Assembly: GCF_000426485.1 (NCBI RefSeq)
Contig: NZ_KE384530.1
Span: forward strand, 168,829-232,828
Source of the DNA: Indolivaga capnocytophagoides DSM 22835
GTDB taxonomy: Bacteria; Bacteroidota; Bacteroidia; Bacteroidales; Dysgonomonadaceae
DNA: 64,000 nt
Direction of reading: 5' to 3'
The notes below the pieces were generated by a model. That model had not been told where the DNA came from and did no database searches. It was given only the letters and a program-made list of their open reading frames with translations. This document shows positions 51,929 to 60,191 of the stretch, in pieces. How positions within the stretch are numbered: position 1 is the first letter of the stretch; every line of letters starts with the position of its first letter. A program made the translations under genes and the position numbers.

Positions 51929-52945
51929 ATGAAAACAATAATAATACCTAAAGAACACGAGATTGATGTTGTTGAAAAAGAGCAGCCTATTTTAAAATCG
52001 GGAGAAATTCTCGTTGAGATTAAATATGTTGGTTTTTGCGGTTCTGATTTAAACACCTTTTTAGGAAAGAACCCCATGGTTAAACTTCCTGTGATACCCG
52101 GTCATGAGATTGGTGCGGTTATAGCTGATATTGCTCCGGGGGGTCCGGATATTTATAGAAAAGGAGCATCGTGTACCATCAATCCATATACCAACTGCGG
52201 ACATTGCCCGTCTTGCAGAAATGGGCGTCCGAATGCCTGCCAGTTTAACGAAACATTCGGTGTGCAGCGTGATGGAGCCATGTGTAAATATGTGGCAGTA
52301 CCATGGTCAAAAGTGATTGTAGATGATGAACTTACTCCGAAAGATTTTGCTTTAGTCGAACCCATGAGCGTAGGATTTCATGCCGTTGATAGGGGAGAGG
52401 TCTCGGATCTGGACAGAGTATTGGTTATTGGATGCGGAATGATTGGCATCGGAGCCATTATCCGTTCAGTACTGAGGGGGGCAGAGGTTATAGCCGCGGA
52501 TATTGACGATACAAAGCTTAGCTTGGCTAAAGAACTTGGTGTTAAGCATACCATTAATACAAAAACCGAAGATATTCATCAAAAATTACAAAGTATAACA
52601 CAGAATCAAGGACCGGATGTCATTATAGAGGCTGTAGGATCTCCATATACCTATCAGACAGCTATCAATGAAGCAGCGTTTACCAGCCGGATTGTATGTA
52701 TAGGATATGCGAAAAGCGATATCGAGTTTGAAACCAAGTTGTTTGTGTCTAAGGAGTTGGATATTAGAGGTTCCCGCAATGCAATGCCCGAAGATTTCAG
52801 GGCGGTTATCAAATATCTGAAACAAGGTATCTGTCCTAAGGATAAATTAATCTCAGGCATATATCAACCCGAAGAAGCCCGGCAAGCATTAGAATATTGG
52901 GCGGAAAATCCAGGAAACGTATTCAGAATACTTATTCAATTTTAA
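51929..52945 (+). CDS. Zinc-dependent dehydrogenase, probable L-galactonate 5-dehydrogenase
   Basis: A 338-residue medium-chain zinc dehydrogenase. Catalytic zinc ligands are in FCGSDLN and PGHEIG; structural zinc Cys cluster in NCGHCPSCRNGRPNAC; the Rossmann motif is VIGCGMIGIGA (about residue 170). E. coli LgoD and the B. vulgatus L-galactonate dehydrogenase belong to this family and form D-tagaturonate, which enters the galacturonate pathway. The same end route would serve galacturonic acid from RG-II. It is 43 bp after the reductase gene and 4 bp before the lactonase. Confidence 0.82.
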   Translation: MKTIIIPKEHEIDVVEKEQPILKSGEILVEIKYVGFCGSDLNTFLGKNPMVKLPVIPGHEIGAVIADIAPGGPDIYRKGASCTINPYTNCGHCPSCRNGRPNACQFNETFGVQRDGAMCKYVAVPWSKVIVDDELTPKDFALVEPMSVGFHAVDRGEVSDLDRVLVIGCGMIGIGAIIRSVLRGAEVIAADIDDTKLSLAKELGVKHTINTKTEDIHQKLQSITQNQGPDVIIEAVGSPYTYQTAINEAAFTSRIVCIGYAKSDIEFETKLFVSKELDIRGSRNAMPEDFRAVIKYLKQGICPKDKLISGIYQPEEARQALEYWAENPGNVFRILIQF

Positions 52946-52949
52946 GTGT

Positions 52950-53873
52950 ATGGAGTTCTCGATAATAGATGCTCACAGCCACCTTTGGCTAAAGCAGGAA
53001 GCCATTGTGGATGGTCATAAGATACATGCTTTGAATAACGGAAAATCGATGTTTATGGGTGAAATACGTCAAATGCTGCCTCCATTTATAACAGATGGGC
53101 AGAATACGGCTGAGATATTTCTTTCCAACATGGATTATGCACAAGTGTCTGCTGCTGTTGTTACTCAGGAGTACATTGACGGAGATCAGAATGACTATCT
53201 GTTGCAGGTGCAGCAAAAATATCCCCATAGATTTCTTTGCTGCGGATTGATTGATGCCCGGAAGGATGGTTTCTTCGAGCATGCAAAGTCTTTGATCGGT
53301 TTGGGTTTCAAAGCAATAAAAATACCGGCGGCACGCCTTATCACTCCCAAAAAGAGGACATGGCTTACATGCGATGAAATGATGCGGGTTTTTAAGTTAA
53401 TGGAAAGTAAAGATATTATTCTGTCGATAGATCTTGCGGACGGAGATTCTCAGGTTCAGGAGATGAAAGAGGTTATAGCAGAATGTCCCCGTCTTCGTAT
53501 AGCTATTGGGCATTTCGGGATGGTTACTACACCTCATTGGCAGGAGCAGATAAAATTGGCTCGAGAAGAGAATGTAATGATTGAATCCGGAGGAATTACC
53601 TGGTTGTTTCACCACGAATTTTATCCTTACAATAAAGCTGTATACGCGATAAAGGAAGCTGCTTCTTTGGTTGGTATCGAAAAGCTTATGTGGGGATCAG
53701 ATTATCCCCGTACCATTACTGCAATAACTTATCGTATGTCTTATGATTTTATTTCTAAATCTAGTTTGCTAGAAGATGACGAAAAATCGTTATTTTTAGG
53801 CTTAAATGCAAAAAGATTTTATCGGTTTGCAGAACTTATTAATCTTCCATACATAAAAAATATGTCAGAGTAA
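52950..53873 (+). CDS. Amidohydrolase (COG3618), probable L-galactono-1,5-lactonase
   Basis: A 307-residue cytoplasmic amidohydrolase-superfamily protein with metal-site motifs DAHSHLWL (HxH) at the N-terminus, IAIGHFGM in the middle and MWGSDYPRT near residue 250. COG3618 includes L-fucono-1,5-lactonase and the L-galactono-1,5-lactonase of the B. vulgatus L-galactose cluster. Placed between a dehydrogenase and a sugar symporter, opening the sugar lactone is the likely role. The substrate among 6-deoxy and hydroxy L-galacto sugars is not readable from the sequence. Confidence 0.82.
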   Translation: MEFSIIDAHSHLWLKQEAIVDGHKIHALNNGKSMFMGEIRQMLPPFITDGQNTAEIFLSNMDYAQVSAAVVTQEYIDGDQNDYLLQVQQKYPHRFLCCGLIDARKDGFFEHAKSLIGLGFKAIKIPAARLITPKKRTWLTCDEMMRVFKLMESKDIILSIDLADGDSQVQEMKEVIAECPRLRIAIGHFGMVTTPHWQEQIKLAREENVMIESGGITWLFHHEFYPYNKAVYAIKEAASLVGIEKLMWGSDYPRTITAITYRMSYDFISKSSLLEDDEKSLFLGLNAKRFYRFAELINLPYIKNMSE

Positions 53874-53929
53874 AAAAGACAGTAAGCTTGTTTACTGATG
53901 CATCAATTAAATGCTCTGAGATCTAAATT

Positions 53930-54022
53930 TTAAGCAATAGAAAGTATTTAATGACGGATTAAATTGATAACTGTCTGTTGTTTTTATACTTACAAAGTCA
54001 ATAAAAAGGTCAGAGACCTTAA
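53930..54022 (-). repeat. Palindrome-tipped intergenic repeat, copy F
   Basis: Read on the minus strand it begins TTAAGGTCTCTGACC, contains GTCATTAAATACTT and ends CTATTGCTTAA. It fills the gap between the lactonase and symporter genes, the tip 11 bp before the symporter ATG. Confidence 0.85.
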
Positions 54023-54032
54023 AATCTGTTCT

Positions 54033-55295
54033 ATGAAAAATAATCACAAAAATTACCTCCTTTCTTTATCGTTGATTTTCAGTTTGTTTTTTATCTGGGC
54101 AATAAGCAGTAACCTCTTGCCGACAATGATCAGGCAGCTGATGAAGACTTGTGAACTGAATACTTTTGAAGCATCTTTTACTGAAACTGCATATTGGCTT
54201 GCTTATCTGATATTTCCGATTCCGATAGCTATGTTTATGAAACGGTTCAGCTACAAATCAGGCATTATATTCGGTCTTCTTTTAGCGGCTTTCGGAGGAA
54301 TGCTTTTCTTTCCGGCATCACAAATAAATCAATACTGGGCTTATCTTGCTATATTCTTCATTATAGCTGTCGGTATGTGTTTCCTGGAAACAGCAGCTAA
54401 CCCTTATGTTACGGCGTTAGGAAATCCGGAGACATCTTCCCGCAGATTGAATCTCGCTCAATCTTTTAATGGATTGGGTGCTTTTATTTCGGCTATGTTT
54501 CTCAGCAAGTTTGTTTTAAGCGGACATAATTATACAAGAGACAATATTCCGTTTGATTATCCCGGAGGATGGGACGGCTATATTCAGGCGGAGACCGCCT
54601 CTATGAAGCTACCTTATATACTCTTGGCTGCGTTGCTAATTATTCTGGCTATAGTGTTTATATTCGTACACTTTCCTAAAATGAAAGAGGAAGAAACAAG
54701 CAGGGATAGTAAGGATCCTGGTAAATTGATCGACTTCTCAGTCTTGAAAAGAACCCACCTGAGAAAAGGAGTCATCGCTCAATTTTTTTACAATGGAGGT
54801 CAAACGGCTATCAACAGTCTCTTTCTTGTGTATTGTTGTAATTATGCAGGTATGACGGAGAGTGTAGCTACGACGTTTTTCGGCTTTTATATGCTGGCCT
54901 TTTTGCTCGGTCGTTGGATTGGTACATTATTGATGGGACGTTTTAAACCTCAGAATATGTTGCTTACATATTCTGCCGTAAATGTGGTATTGTGTCTGAT
55001 TATAAGTGTTTACGGAGGTTTTATCGGGTTATATGCGATGTTGGGTGTGTCATTTTTTATGTCTATTATGTATCCGACTCAATTTTCATTGGCTATCAAA
55101 GATTTAGGCAATAATACGAAAAGTGGTTCCGCTTTCTTAGTGATGGCAATTGTAGGAAATGCTTGTTTGCCTCAGGTAACGGCTTATATTATGCATCATT
55201 TTGAGAGTATATATCAGATAGCATATATTGTGCCTTTGATCTGTTTTATATTTTGTGCTCATTACGGGTGGAAGGGGTATAAAATTCTTGATTAA
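54033..55295 (+). CDS. FucP-like MFS sugar:proton symporter, probable L-galactose uptake
   Basis: A 420-residue inner-membrane transporter with about 12 hydrophobic segments. The ATG at 54033 (MKNNHKNYLLSLSLIFSLFF) is used; upstream extension runs back into repeat copy F. FucP-type features are FFIWAISSNLLPTMIRQLM in helix 1, CFLETAANPYVTALGNPETSSRRLNLAQSFNG cut here to the known FLETAANPYV core, and the SIMYPTQFSLAIK segment. FucP members carry L-fucose, L-galactose or related sugars. The gene closes the catabolic cassette, after a 159-bp gap filled mostly by a repeat element. Confidence 0.88.
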   Translation: MKNNHKNYLLSLSLIFSLFFIWAISSNLLPTMIRQLMKTCELNTFEASFTETAYWLAYLIFPIPIAMFMKRFSYKSGIIFGLLLAAFGGMLFFPASQINQYWAYLAIFFIIAVGMCFLETAANPYVTALGNPETSSRRLNLAQSFNGLGAFISAMFLSKFVLSGHNYTRDNIPFDYPGGWDGYIQAETASMKLPYILLAALLIILAIVFIFVHFPKMKEEETSRDSKDPGKLIDFSVLKRTHLRKGVIAQFFYNGGQTAINSLFLVYCCNYAGMTESVATTFFGFYMLAFLLGRWIGTLLMGRFKPQNMLLTYSAVNVVLCLIISVYGGFIGLYAMLGVSFFMSIMYPTQFSLAIKDLGNNTKSGSAFLVMAIVGNACLPQVTAYIMHHFESIYQIAYIVPLICFIFCAHYGWKGYKILD

Positions 55296-55336
55296 GGTTT
55301 ATTTGAGGGTTAAAGTGTTCTTCGATTTATTATTAT

Positions 55337-55344
55337 ATATTTGG
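55337..55344 (+). promoter_or_regulatory. -7 box (TATATTTG) before the 46-residue ORF
   Basis: TATATTTG fits TAnnTTTG exactly and lies 48 bp before the ATG at 55,393. No clear TTTG -33 box is seen upstream. Confidence 0.5.
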
Positions 55345-55392
55345 AAAAGAGAATATTATTTTGCAAGTATACGTTATATAAAAATCAATTAG

Positions 55393-55533
55393 ATGAAAAC
55401 ACCTTTTACTCTTTCAGAAAAAATAATTGCTTCAATATTGTTTGTTATTGGAGTTTTCTTAAGCTATCAGGCTATTGAAGGTTATATTTATATCAATTTG
55501 TTTTTTTGTGATTGGAGTATGTTTGCAAAATAA
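55393..55533 (+). CDS. Small predicted membrane peptide (46 residues)
   Basis: ATG AAA ACA to TAA encodes 46 residues with a single hydrophobic stretch, IIASILFVIGVFLSYQAI (about 11-28), preceded by KTPFTLSEK and followed by an aromatic tail YIYINLFFCDWSMFAK. It lies between its own -7 box and a strong hairpin terminator 5 bp after the stop, a complete small transcription unit. I recognise no family. It may be a small membrane protein, or the unit may encode an RNA; codon and homology evidence are needed. Confidence 0.5.
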   Translation: MKTPFTLSEKIIASILFVIGVFLSYQAIEGYIYINLFFCDWSMFAK

Positions 55534-55566
55534 AAAAAAGCAATCGAATTTTCGATTGCTTTTTTT
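55532..55566. terminator. Bidirectional hairpin terminator
   Basis: AGCAATCG, loop AATTTT, CGATTGCT (55,539-55,560), with an A-run before and a T-run after. It can end both the small-ORF transcript (plus) and the tRNA-Gln transcript (minus). Confidence 0.85.
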
Positions 55567-55571
55567 ATTAG

Positions 55572-55642
55572 TTGTCTCACCAGGATTCGAACCTAGACAG
55601 GCAGAACCAAAAACTGCAGTGCTACCATTACACCATGAGACA
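55572..55642 (-). tRNA. tRNA-Gln (anticodon TTG)
   Basis: Read on the minus strand, a 7-bp acceptor stem TGTCTCA/TGAGACA, D-arm GGTGTAATGGTAGCAC, anticodon loop TTTTGGT with TTG, and T-arm AGGTTCGAATCCT are all present. The lowest anticodon-stem pair is T-T. CCA is not encoded. It has its own promoter and terminator. Confidence 0.95.
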
Positions 55643-55667
55643 AACTCGTGCTTTTTCTAAAGCGATA

Positions 55668-55699
55668 CAAAAGTAGAATATTATTTTGGATTTTCCAAA
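55668..55699 (-). promoter_or_regulatory. Promoter of tRNA-Gln
   Basis: On the minus strand TTTG (55,699-55,696), 20 bases, then TACTTTTG (55,675-55,668) about 25 bp before the tRNA. It fits the Bacteroidota consensus well. Confidence 0.75.
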
Positions 55700-55702
55700 T
55701 AT

Positions 55703-55723
55703 GAAAAGCGAATTTCGCTCTTT
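55703..55723. terminator. Possible hairpin terminator after rmlD
   Basis: AGCGAA-T-TTCGCT with flanking AAAA and CTTTT forms a short hairpin about 75 bp past the rmlD stop. The 1-base centre is tight, so the call is tentative. Confidence 0.3.
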
Positions 55724-55796
55724 TGCTTTAATAATTGGTTTGTAATATGCTTGTTATCAATATTAATATGGGGCGTTTACTTCGAAAAAAAACTTG

Positions 55797-56750
55797 CTAT
55801 TTACTCAACTCTGTAATGCAAACCCTCAGACTATCTTCCCATTGAGGTATTTGTATCCCGAATGCTGCTTTAATTTTCGATTTATCTAAAACGCTATATT
55901 GAGGACGGCTGGCTCTGGTTGGATATTGATCAGTACTTATCGGGTTGACTTTGCAGGTTGTAATGCCTGCATCGTGATGAATTGCTTTGGTAAAATCGTA
56001 CCATGTAGTTATTCCCTCATTTGAGTAATGATATATTCCCGCTTTAAAGTGAGAGTTTGCTTCGGAGTAATCAAGTATCTTAACGATTGCTTTTGCCAGA
56101 TCGGCAGCATTAGTAGGTGTTCCGGTTTGGTCGGCAACAACATTCAATGATTCTCTCTCTTTGCCAAGTTTTATCATGGTTTTGACAAAGTTATTCCCGA
56201 AAATAGAATAAAGCCATGCAGTGCGAATGATGATAGAGTCGGCACATGCTTCCAGCAGAGCGCTCTCACCTTCTTGTTTCGATTTGCCATAGACCGACTT
56301 TGGGCATACCTGATCACTTTCGGTATAAGGACGGGAACCTGTACCGTCAAAGACGTAGTCGGTAGATACATGGATCACTTTTGCCTGATTGTTAGCTGCC
56401 GCTATACCGAGATTTCTTACTGCATCCTTATTTATTTTATAGCAAAGTTCAGTATCATCTTCGGCTTTATCTACAGCAGTGTAAGCTGCACAATTGATTA
56501 TATATCTGATCTTATTGTTTTTTACAAATTCATCAACCGCTTGAATGTCTGTAATATCAAGTTCGGCTACATCTGTAAATATAAAATTGAGTATATCATT
56601 ATGATCGGCTGTAGCCCGTCTCAACTCACTTCCTAATTGTCCGTTTGCACCTGTTACCAAGACATTTTTAGGATATAGTTGGAATATAAATGTGTTTTTT
56701 GCGGTTTCATCCTGATCGTCTGCCTGTTTGTTTCCTGAAAAAAATGCCAT
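55797..56750 (-). CDS. rfbD: dTDP-4-dehydrorhamnose reductase
   Basis: A 317-residue short-chain-dehydrogenase-type enzyme of the RmlD family. Seen motifs: nucleotide-binding NVLVTGANGQLGSEL (starting near residue 29), STDYVFDGTG and the catalytic YGKSKQEGE. It makes dTDP-L-rhamnose, used for surface polysaccharides. The N-terminus has about 28 extra residues (MAFFSGNKQADDQDETAKNT) before the normal family start; no later ATG restores the usual length, so the extension may be real. No other rml genes lie nearby. It is 60 bp after DUF4924. Confidence 0.93.
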   Translation of the reverse strand: MAFFSGNKQADDQDETAKNTFIFQLYPKNVLVTGANGQLGSELRRATADHNDILNFIFTDVAELDITDIQAVDEFVKNNKIRYIINCAAYTAVDKAEDDTELCYKINKDAVRNLGIAAANNQAKVIHVSTDYVFDGTGSRPYTESDQVCPKSVYGKSKQEGESALLEACADSIIIRTAWLYSIFGNNFVKTMIKLGKERESLNVVADQTGTPTNAADLAKAIVKILDYSEANSHFKAGIYHYSNEGITTWYDFTKAIHHDAGITTCKVNPISTDQYPTRASRPQYSVLDKSKIKAAFGIQIPQWEDSLRVCITELSK

Positions 56751-56810
56751 TATCTGCTATTTTTATAAGTTGTGATTCTTTTTTCTTTTATTGGATAAGG
56801 TCACTGATCT

Positions 56811-57356
56811 TTATTCGAGATCAAGTTCTCCATCCTTTTCTTTTTTGTATTTTCCGGACAGCAGCCGAAGAAAACTGCTTATCTGGGCTATAGCGGCCTG
56901 AGTCTCTCCTGATATTTCTTTCTGCTGCAAACGCAACAGTAGAAAGCCGTACAGAGCCGAAAAGCAGGTCTCGAGTTCCGGTATGCTTTTATCTTCGGTT
57001 TTGGATCGGAGTTCAACGATAAACGGCAGTGTTTTATAATATACCGCTTTGTACTCCGGTTCGGTAGGAGCTTTTAATAACCTTAAATGTAAATCGGTCA
57101 GGTCTATTATAATATTCTTATTGATTTGTAAATGCCCGCTTTCTTTTACATTTTCATATTTCATCATTTCGATGAGGCTTTCGTACCAATCGGTCATTTC
57201 GAGCTTAATATCATCCGTCAGATCAAACTTTTCTATTACATTTTGTTTGATGAGGTCAATGTCTAGGTTATTAGCCCTTATTATATCTTCGACCTGCCAC
57301 ATATAGAGGAGGTATTCGGCTATATTTTCTTTCTTTTTTTGTCTGGCTATCAGCAT
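56811..57356 (-). CDS. DUF4924 family protein
   Basis: A 181-residue, mostly helical cytoplasmic protein (MLIARQKKKENIAEYLLYMWQ, then charged helices and a Lys-rich tail KYKKEKDGELDLE). I recognise it as DUF4924, a Bacteroidota family without known function. It overlaps the glycosyltransferase stop by 7 bp and is the last member of a tight four-gene run. Confidence 0.75.
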   Translation of the reverse strand: MLIARQKKKENIAEYLLYMWQVEDIIRANNLDIDLIKQNVIEKFDLTDDIKLEMTDWYESLIEMMKYENVKESGHLQINKNIIIDLTDLHLRLLKAPTEPEYKAVYYKTLPFIVELRSKTEDKSIPELETCFSALYGFLLLRLQQKEISGETQAAIAQISSFLRLLSGKYKKEKDGELDLE

Positions 57357-58237
57357 TGGTTCAAAAGTTCTTTCTTTGTTTTCAGATTACAAAGATAACC
57401 CAGTTTATAAAAATCCAATATCTTGAGTGAGGGGTTATTTCCTCTCAGATTGAGAAGTAAAACTTTTTTTAATAATCTGAATAATAAAGCTATCGGATAA
57501 GATAAATATTGTATCGAATAATATAGCTTCAAAAGTCTGATTCTCTTTTCTTTCTTTATTTCTTTCAGCAACGGCTCTATTGTAATGAGATTGCGGATAC
57601 TCGATTCTACCTTTTCCAGATACGTATAGGATATATCGAGTCCGGTATGGAGAAGCGGATTGTCGATAAACTTTATGTCTGCATTGTTATGCTGTAAAGT
57701 AATACCAAAAAGAGAATCTTCATATCCATAACTGTTCAGCTTTTCTGAAAAAGGGTATTTACAGAATATGTCCTTCGGAATAAGAAAATTGAAGCACGAA
57801 AAATATTTTCCAACACCTTCTTCCCTCTGTTTTCCGAACTTCCAACGCAAAATAAACTCTGTTTGAGGAAGAGAGTCTGAATAAACGCACCCCCCGAAAC
57901 AGGCCGAATTGGATGTGCAAAAAGAGATATACGTCTGCCAGTAATCTTCTCGCACGATCTCAGCATCGCTGTCTATGAACAGAAGATATGGGTAGCGCGC
58001 TAACTCAGCCAGCTTATTTCTGGTAGCCGACAGTCCTTTGTTTTGTTCGTTTTCGAATATTCTGACATTAGGAATTCCTGCTAATTTTTCGTTCTCCTGT
58101 TTAGTCTCAATATCGGCAGAGTCGTCGTCAAGCAAAATTATCTCAAAAGGATCGGATCCGGCTGATGCTTGTTTATATAGTGTTCGGACTAGCAGGTTGA
58201 CATCGGTATTATATACGGGAATACATACCGAGATCAT
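57350..58237 (-). CDS. Family 2 glycosyltransferase
   Basis: A 295-residue GT-A enzyme starting ISVCIPVYNTDVNLLVRTL, with DDDSAD (about 39) and the metal-binding LFIDSDAEIV (about 95). A C-terminal basic/hydrophobic section (IRLLKLYYSIQYLSYPIALLFRLLKK) may contact the membrane. The sugar and acceptor are unknown. It overlaps rsmD by 4 bp and DUF4924 by 7 bp. Confidence 0.9.
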   Translation of the reverse strand: MISVCIPVYNTDVNLLVRTLYKQASAGSDPFEIILLDDDSADIETKQENEKLAGIPNVRIFENEQNKGLSATRNKLAELARYPYLLFIDSDAEIVREDYWQTYISFCTSNSACFGGCVYSDSLPQTEFILRWKFGKQREEGVGKYFSCFNFLIPKDIFCKYPFSEKLNSYGYEDSLFGITLQHNNADIKFIDNPLLHTGLDISYTYLEKVESSIRNLITIEPLLKEIKKEKRIRLLKLYYSIQYLSYPIALLFRLLKKVLLLNLRGNNPSLKILDFYKLGYLCNLKTKKELLNQC

Positions 58238-58779
58238 TCTTCACTGTCTTTTCTGAAAATGCTGAAGTTAACACTGCCATAAACCCTTCTTTCGTAAAAA
58301 TAGGGAAGTGCTGAAAAATCGTTGGACTTGGAGTGTTCCATAATGAAAGTACCTCCATCTTTGAGCATGTCTTTCTCGAAAATAAGTTTTGGTACTTCCG
58401 GTAAAAATTCTAAATCATAGGGAGGATCAGCAAATATAAAATCGAATTGTTCTTTGCAGATGCTGATGTATTTGAATACATCCATTTTATATGAACATAA
58501 TTCTTTTGCATCCAGCAGTTTTTTCGTTTTTTCAATAAATCCGTAATGCATAGGGGATTTTTCGATGCTGATTACTTTGGAGCAGCCTCTCGATACCAGC
58601 TCGAAACTGATACTTCCTGTTCCTCCGAATAAGTCTAAAGCCGACAGACCGTCCCAGTCTATCCAGTTATTAAGTATATTGAATAGATTCTCTTTTGCAA
58701 AATCTGTTGTCGGTCTTGCTTTGAAACTAGACGGAACTTCGATTCTCCGTCCTTTATATCTTCCGCTGATAATTCTCAT
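58234..58779 (-). CDS. rsmD: 16S rRNA (guanine(966)-N2)-methyltransferase
   Basis: A 181-residue class I methyltransferase with RsmD hallmarks: MRIISGRYKGRRIEVP at the start, the S-adenosylmethionine loop DLFGGTGSI and the catalytic DPPY in FIFADPPYDL. It modifies 16S rRNA during 30S assembly. It overlaps both neighbours by 4 bp, so translation is coupled with DUF3822 and the glycosyltransferase. Confidence 0.95.
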   Translation of the reverse strand: MRIISGRYKGRRIEVPSSFKARPTTDFAKENLFNILNNWIDWDGLSALDLFGGTGSISFELVSRGCSKVISIEKSPMHYGFIEKTKKLLDAKELCSYKMDVFKYISICKEQFDFIFADPPYDLEFLPEVPKLIFEKDMLKDGGTFIMEHSKSNDFSALPYFYERRVYGSVNFSIFRKDSEE

Positions 58780-59600
58780 TTTGTTGATAAGATTAATAGA
58801 TCTAAGGGTGTTTTACGCCCATCTTCCCCTAAGAATTCGACTTCGCTGGGTAATCCCAATGATTCAATCCGACTGATATAGTCGCGAAGAAGAGGGTGTA
58901 TTTGCTGCGATACCGGAGACTCGGATTCTACAAAGTACATAAAGTCCTTGTTCTGATCGAAGTCGCATTTATCCCATAAGTTTAATATATGGTACACTAT
59001 ATTCTGAACAGGCTCGTTGTGATATGATATCGCGTGTAAAAAATGTCCCAGACTATCAAAACATACGATATCAAGAAACCTGCCATGAAAATTCAGGTAC
59101 ATCTTAGCTCCTTTTTCGGCAACACGGTTTTTACGGTCTGTATATCCGAGTAAGAGATCCGTATGATGCCAAAACTGAGGGTTATATAAACTGCGTGACA
59201 AGAATTGATATATTTCATTGTCGACACTGTATAGCAAGAGGTTGTTTTGAGTTTTTTCCGCACCTATCAGTATCCGGTCTGCTTTTTTTGAATGCGAAAT
59301 ATTATAAAGTTCCGATTTCTTTTTTTTCTCAAATAAATATTGCGGAACTACTTCGTATTCGGTTGATACAAATACTACATTTGTTTGTTTGAAAGGCTGA
59401 GACAGGAAGTTAAAGTCAAATATCATCCTTTGGATGTTATTTAATATGTCGGAGTCTTTCGAAAAAGATACTTCTCGATAACAATATTCTCCGCCTATTT
59501 CGGGCTCATGTATCGAAAACGACCATCCGTCAGGTTTTATCCTGAGTGACAGCACATATTTCTCAGATTGAGCAAAGTCTATTGTATCTGGTAAAAACAT
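58776..59600 (-). CDS. DUF3822 family protein
   Basis: A 274-residue cytoplasmic protein of the DUF3822 family, which as I recall sits beside rsmD in many Bacteroidota. The ATG at 59600 (MFLPDTIDFAQSEKY) is preferred; a TTG 15 bp upstream is the only longer option. Visible segments include LRIKPDGWSFSIHEP and KMYLNFHGRFLDIVCFD, compatible with an actin-like nucleotide-binding fold, but no function is known. A repeat element (copy C) lies in its leader. Confidence 0.8.
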   Translation of the reverse strand: MFLPDTIDFAQSEKYVLSLRIKPDGWSFSIHEPEIGGEYCYREVSFSKDSDILNNIQRMIFDFNFLSQPFKQTNVVFVSTEYEVVPQYLFEKKKKSELYNISHSKKADRILIGAEKTQNNLLLYSVDNEIYQFLSRSLYNPQFWHHTDLLLGYTDRKNRVAEKGAKMYLNFHGRFLDIVCFDSLGHFLHAISYHNEPVQNIVYHILNLWDKCDFDQNKDFMYFVESESPVSQQIHPLLRDYISRIESLGLPSEVEFLGEDGRKTPLDLLILSTK

Positions 59601-59615
59601 ATGTATATAGTTCAA

Positions 59616-59710
59616 TTAAGGTCTCAGACCCTTTTATTATCCATTCAAGCATAAGATCAACAGTCTGTTATCATATTGATATACGACATTAAATACCTAC
59701 TGTTACTTAC
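59616..59710 (+). repeat. Palindrome-tipped intergenic repeat, copy C
   Basis: Begins TTAAGGTCTCAGACC, contains GACATTAAATACCT and ends CTGTTACTTAC. It lies 15 bp upstream of the DUF3822 ATG. Confidence 0.82.
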
Positions 59711-59743
59711 ATCTGCTAATTATAAAGATTCATCGAAATTATA

Positions 59744-59751
59744 CAAATTTA
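59744..59751 (-). promoter_or_regulatory. -7 box for the DUF3822-rsmD-GT2-DUF4924 run
   Basis: TAAATTTG on the minus strand fits TAnnTTTG exactly. Transcription from here would place the whole of repeat copy C in the untranslated leader. No good -33 TTTG is seen. Confidence 0.4.
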
Positions 59752-59928
59752 GAAAAAGAAATTCTATATCATATTCTTATAGCTTAATTATTGTGATTTT
59801 AAGGGCGGAGACCTTTTTGTGTTTTTATCTAGAGACAGAGATCTTTTTTCCCTTTTTATCTATGGTAAAAGAGTTCTTTAAATAACAGTAAAAATTATAG
59901 AAAAGGAAAAAGGTATCATCTGAAAAAA

Positions 59929-60160
59929 TGTAATTTTGGCGTAACCTTTGTCACCTTTTTAGGTAATTGAGAATGAATAATTAATAATGATTGCTCACAA
60001 TTGCTCATTAATCTTGTAACTTTTGTTACCTTTTCGGGGAGAATGGTCACAAACCTCTGAAAGGTTTTTGCCGGTGGTAGCCAACCTTCTTTAGACCAGA
60101 GGTATAAAAGTAACAATAGAAAGTGTGCAATTTTGCTGTAACTTTTGTCACCTTTTTAGT
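59929..60160 (+). repeat. Three direct repeats of GTAACYTTTGTYACC upstream of the helicase
   Basis: GTAACCTTTGTCACC (59,941), GTAACTTTTGTTACC (60,016) and GTAACTTTTGTCACC (60,138). Each has inverted arms GTAAC/GTTAC or a near match. The outer two extend to a 35-bp direct repeat (59,929-59,963 and 60,126-60,160) with 30 matches. They could be regulator sites or a degraded repeat family. Confidence 0.7.
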
Positions 60161-60191
60161 TGAAAGTTGCAGACTGATAACTGATTTTGAG

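Larger units (their letters stand above)
59601..60191. other. 591-bp intergenic region between DUF3822 and the helicase
   Basis: It holds repeat copy C (59,616-59,710), a leftward -7 box TAAATTTG for DUF3822 (59,751-59,744 on the minus strand), then AT-rich sequence, then three copies of a GTAACYTTTGTYACC motif before the helicase start. No convincing ORF or RNA gene was found. Confidence 0.6.

Noticed and set aside
53964-54032. N-terminal extension of the symporter
   Set aside because: The upstream frame has no ATG and translates repeat copy F; ATG at 54,033 starts a normal FucP N-terminus.
50953-55295. Cassette read as an L-fucose pathway
   Set aside because: The symporter and COG3618 families fit L-fucose too, but a fuconate dehydratase is missing and the zinc dehydrogenase fits L-galactonate oxidation. 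It remains the main alternative.
59601-59615. TTG start for DUF3822
   Set aside because: The ATG 15 bp downstream gives the normal family start.
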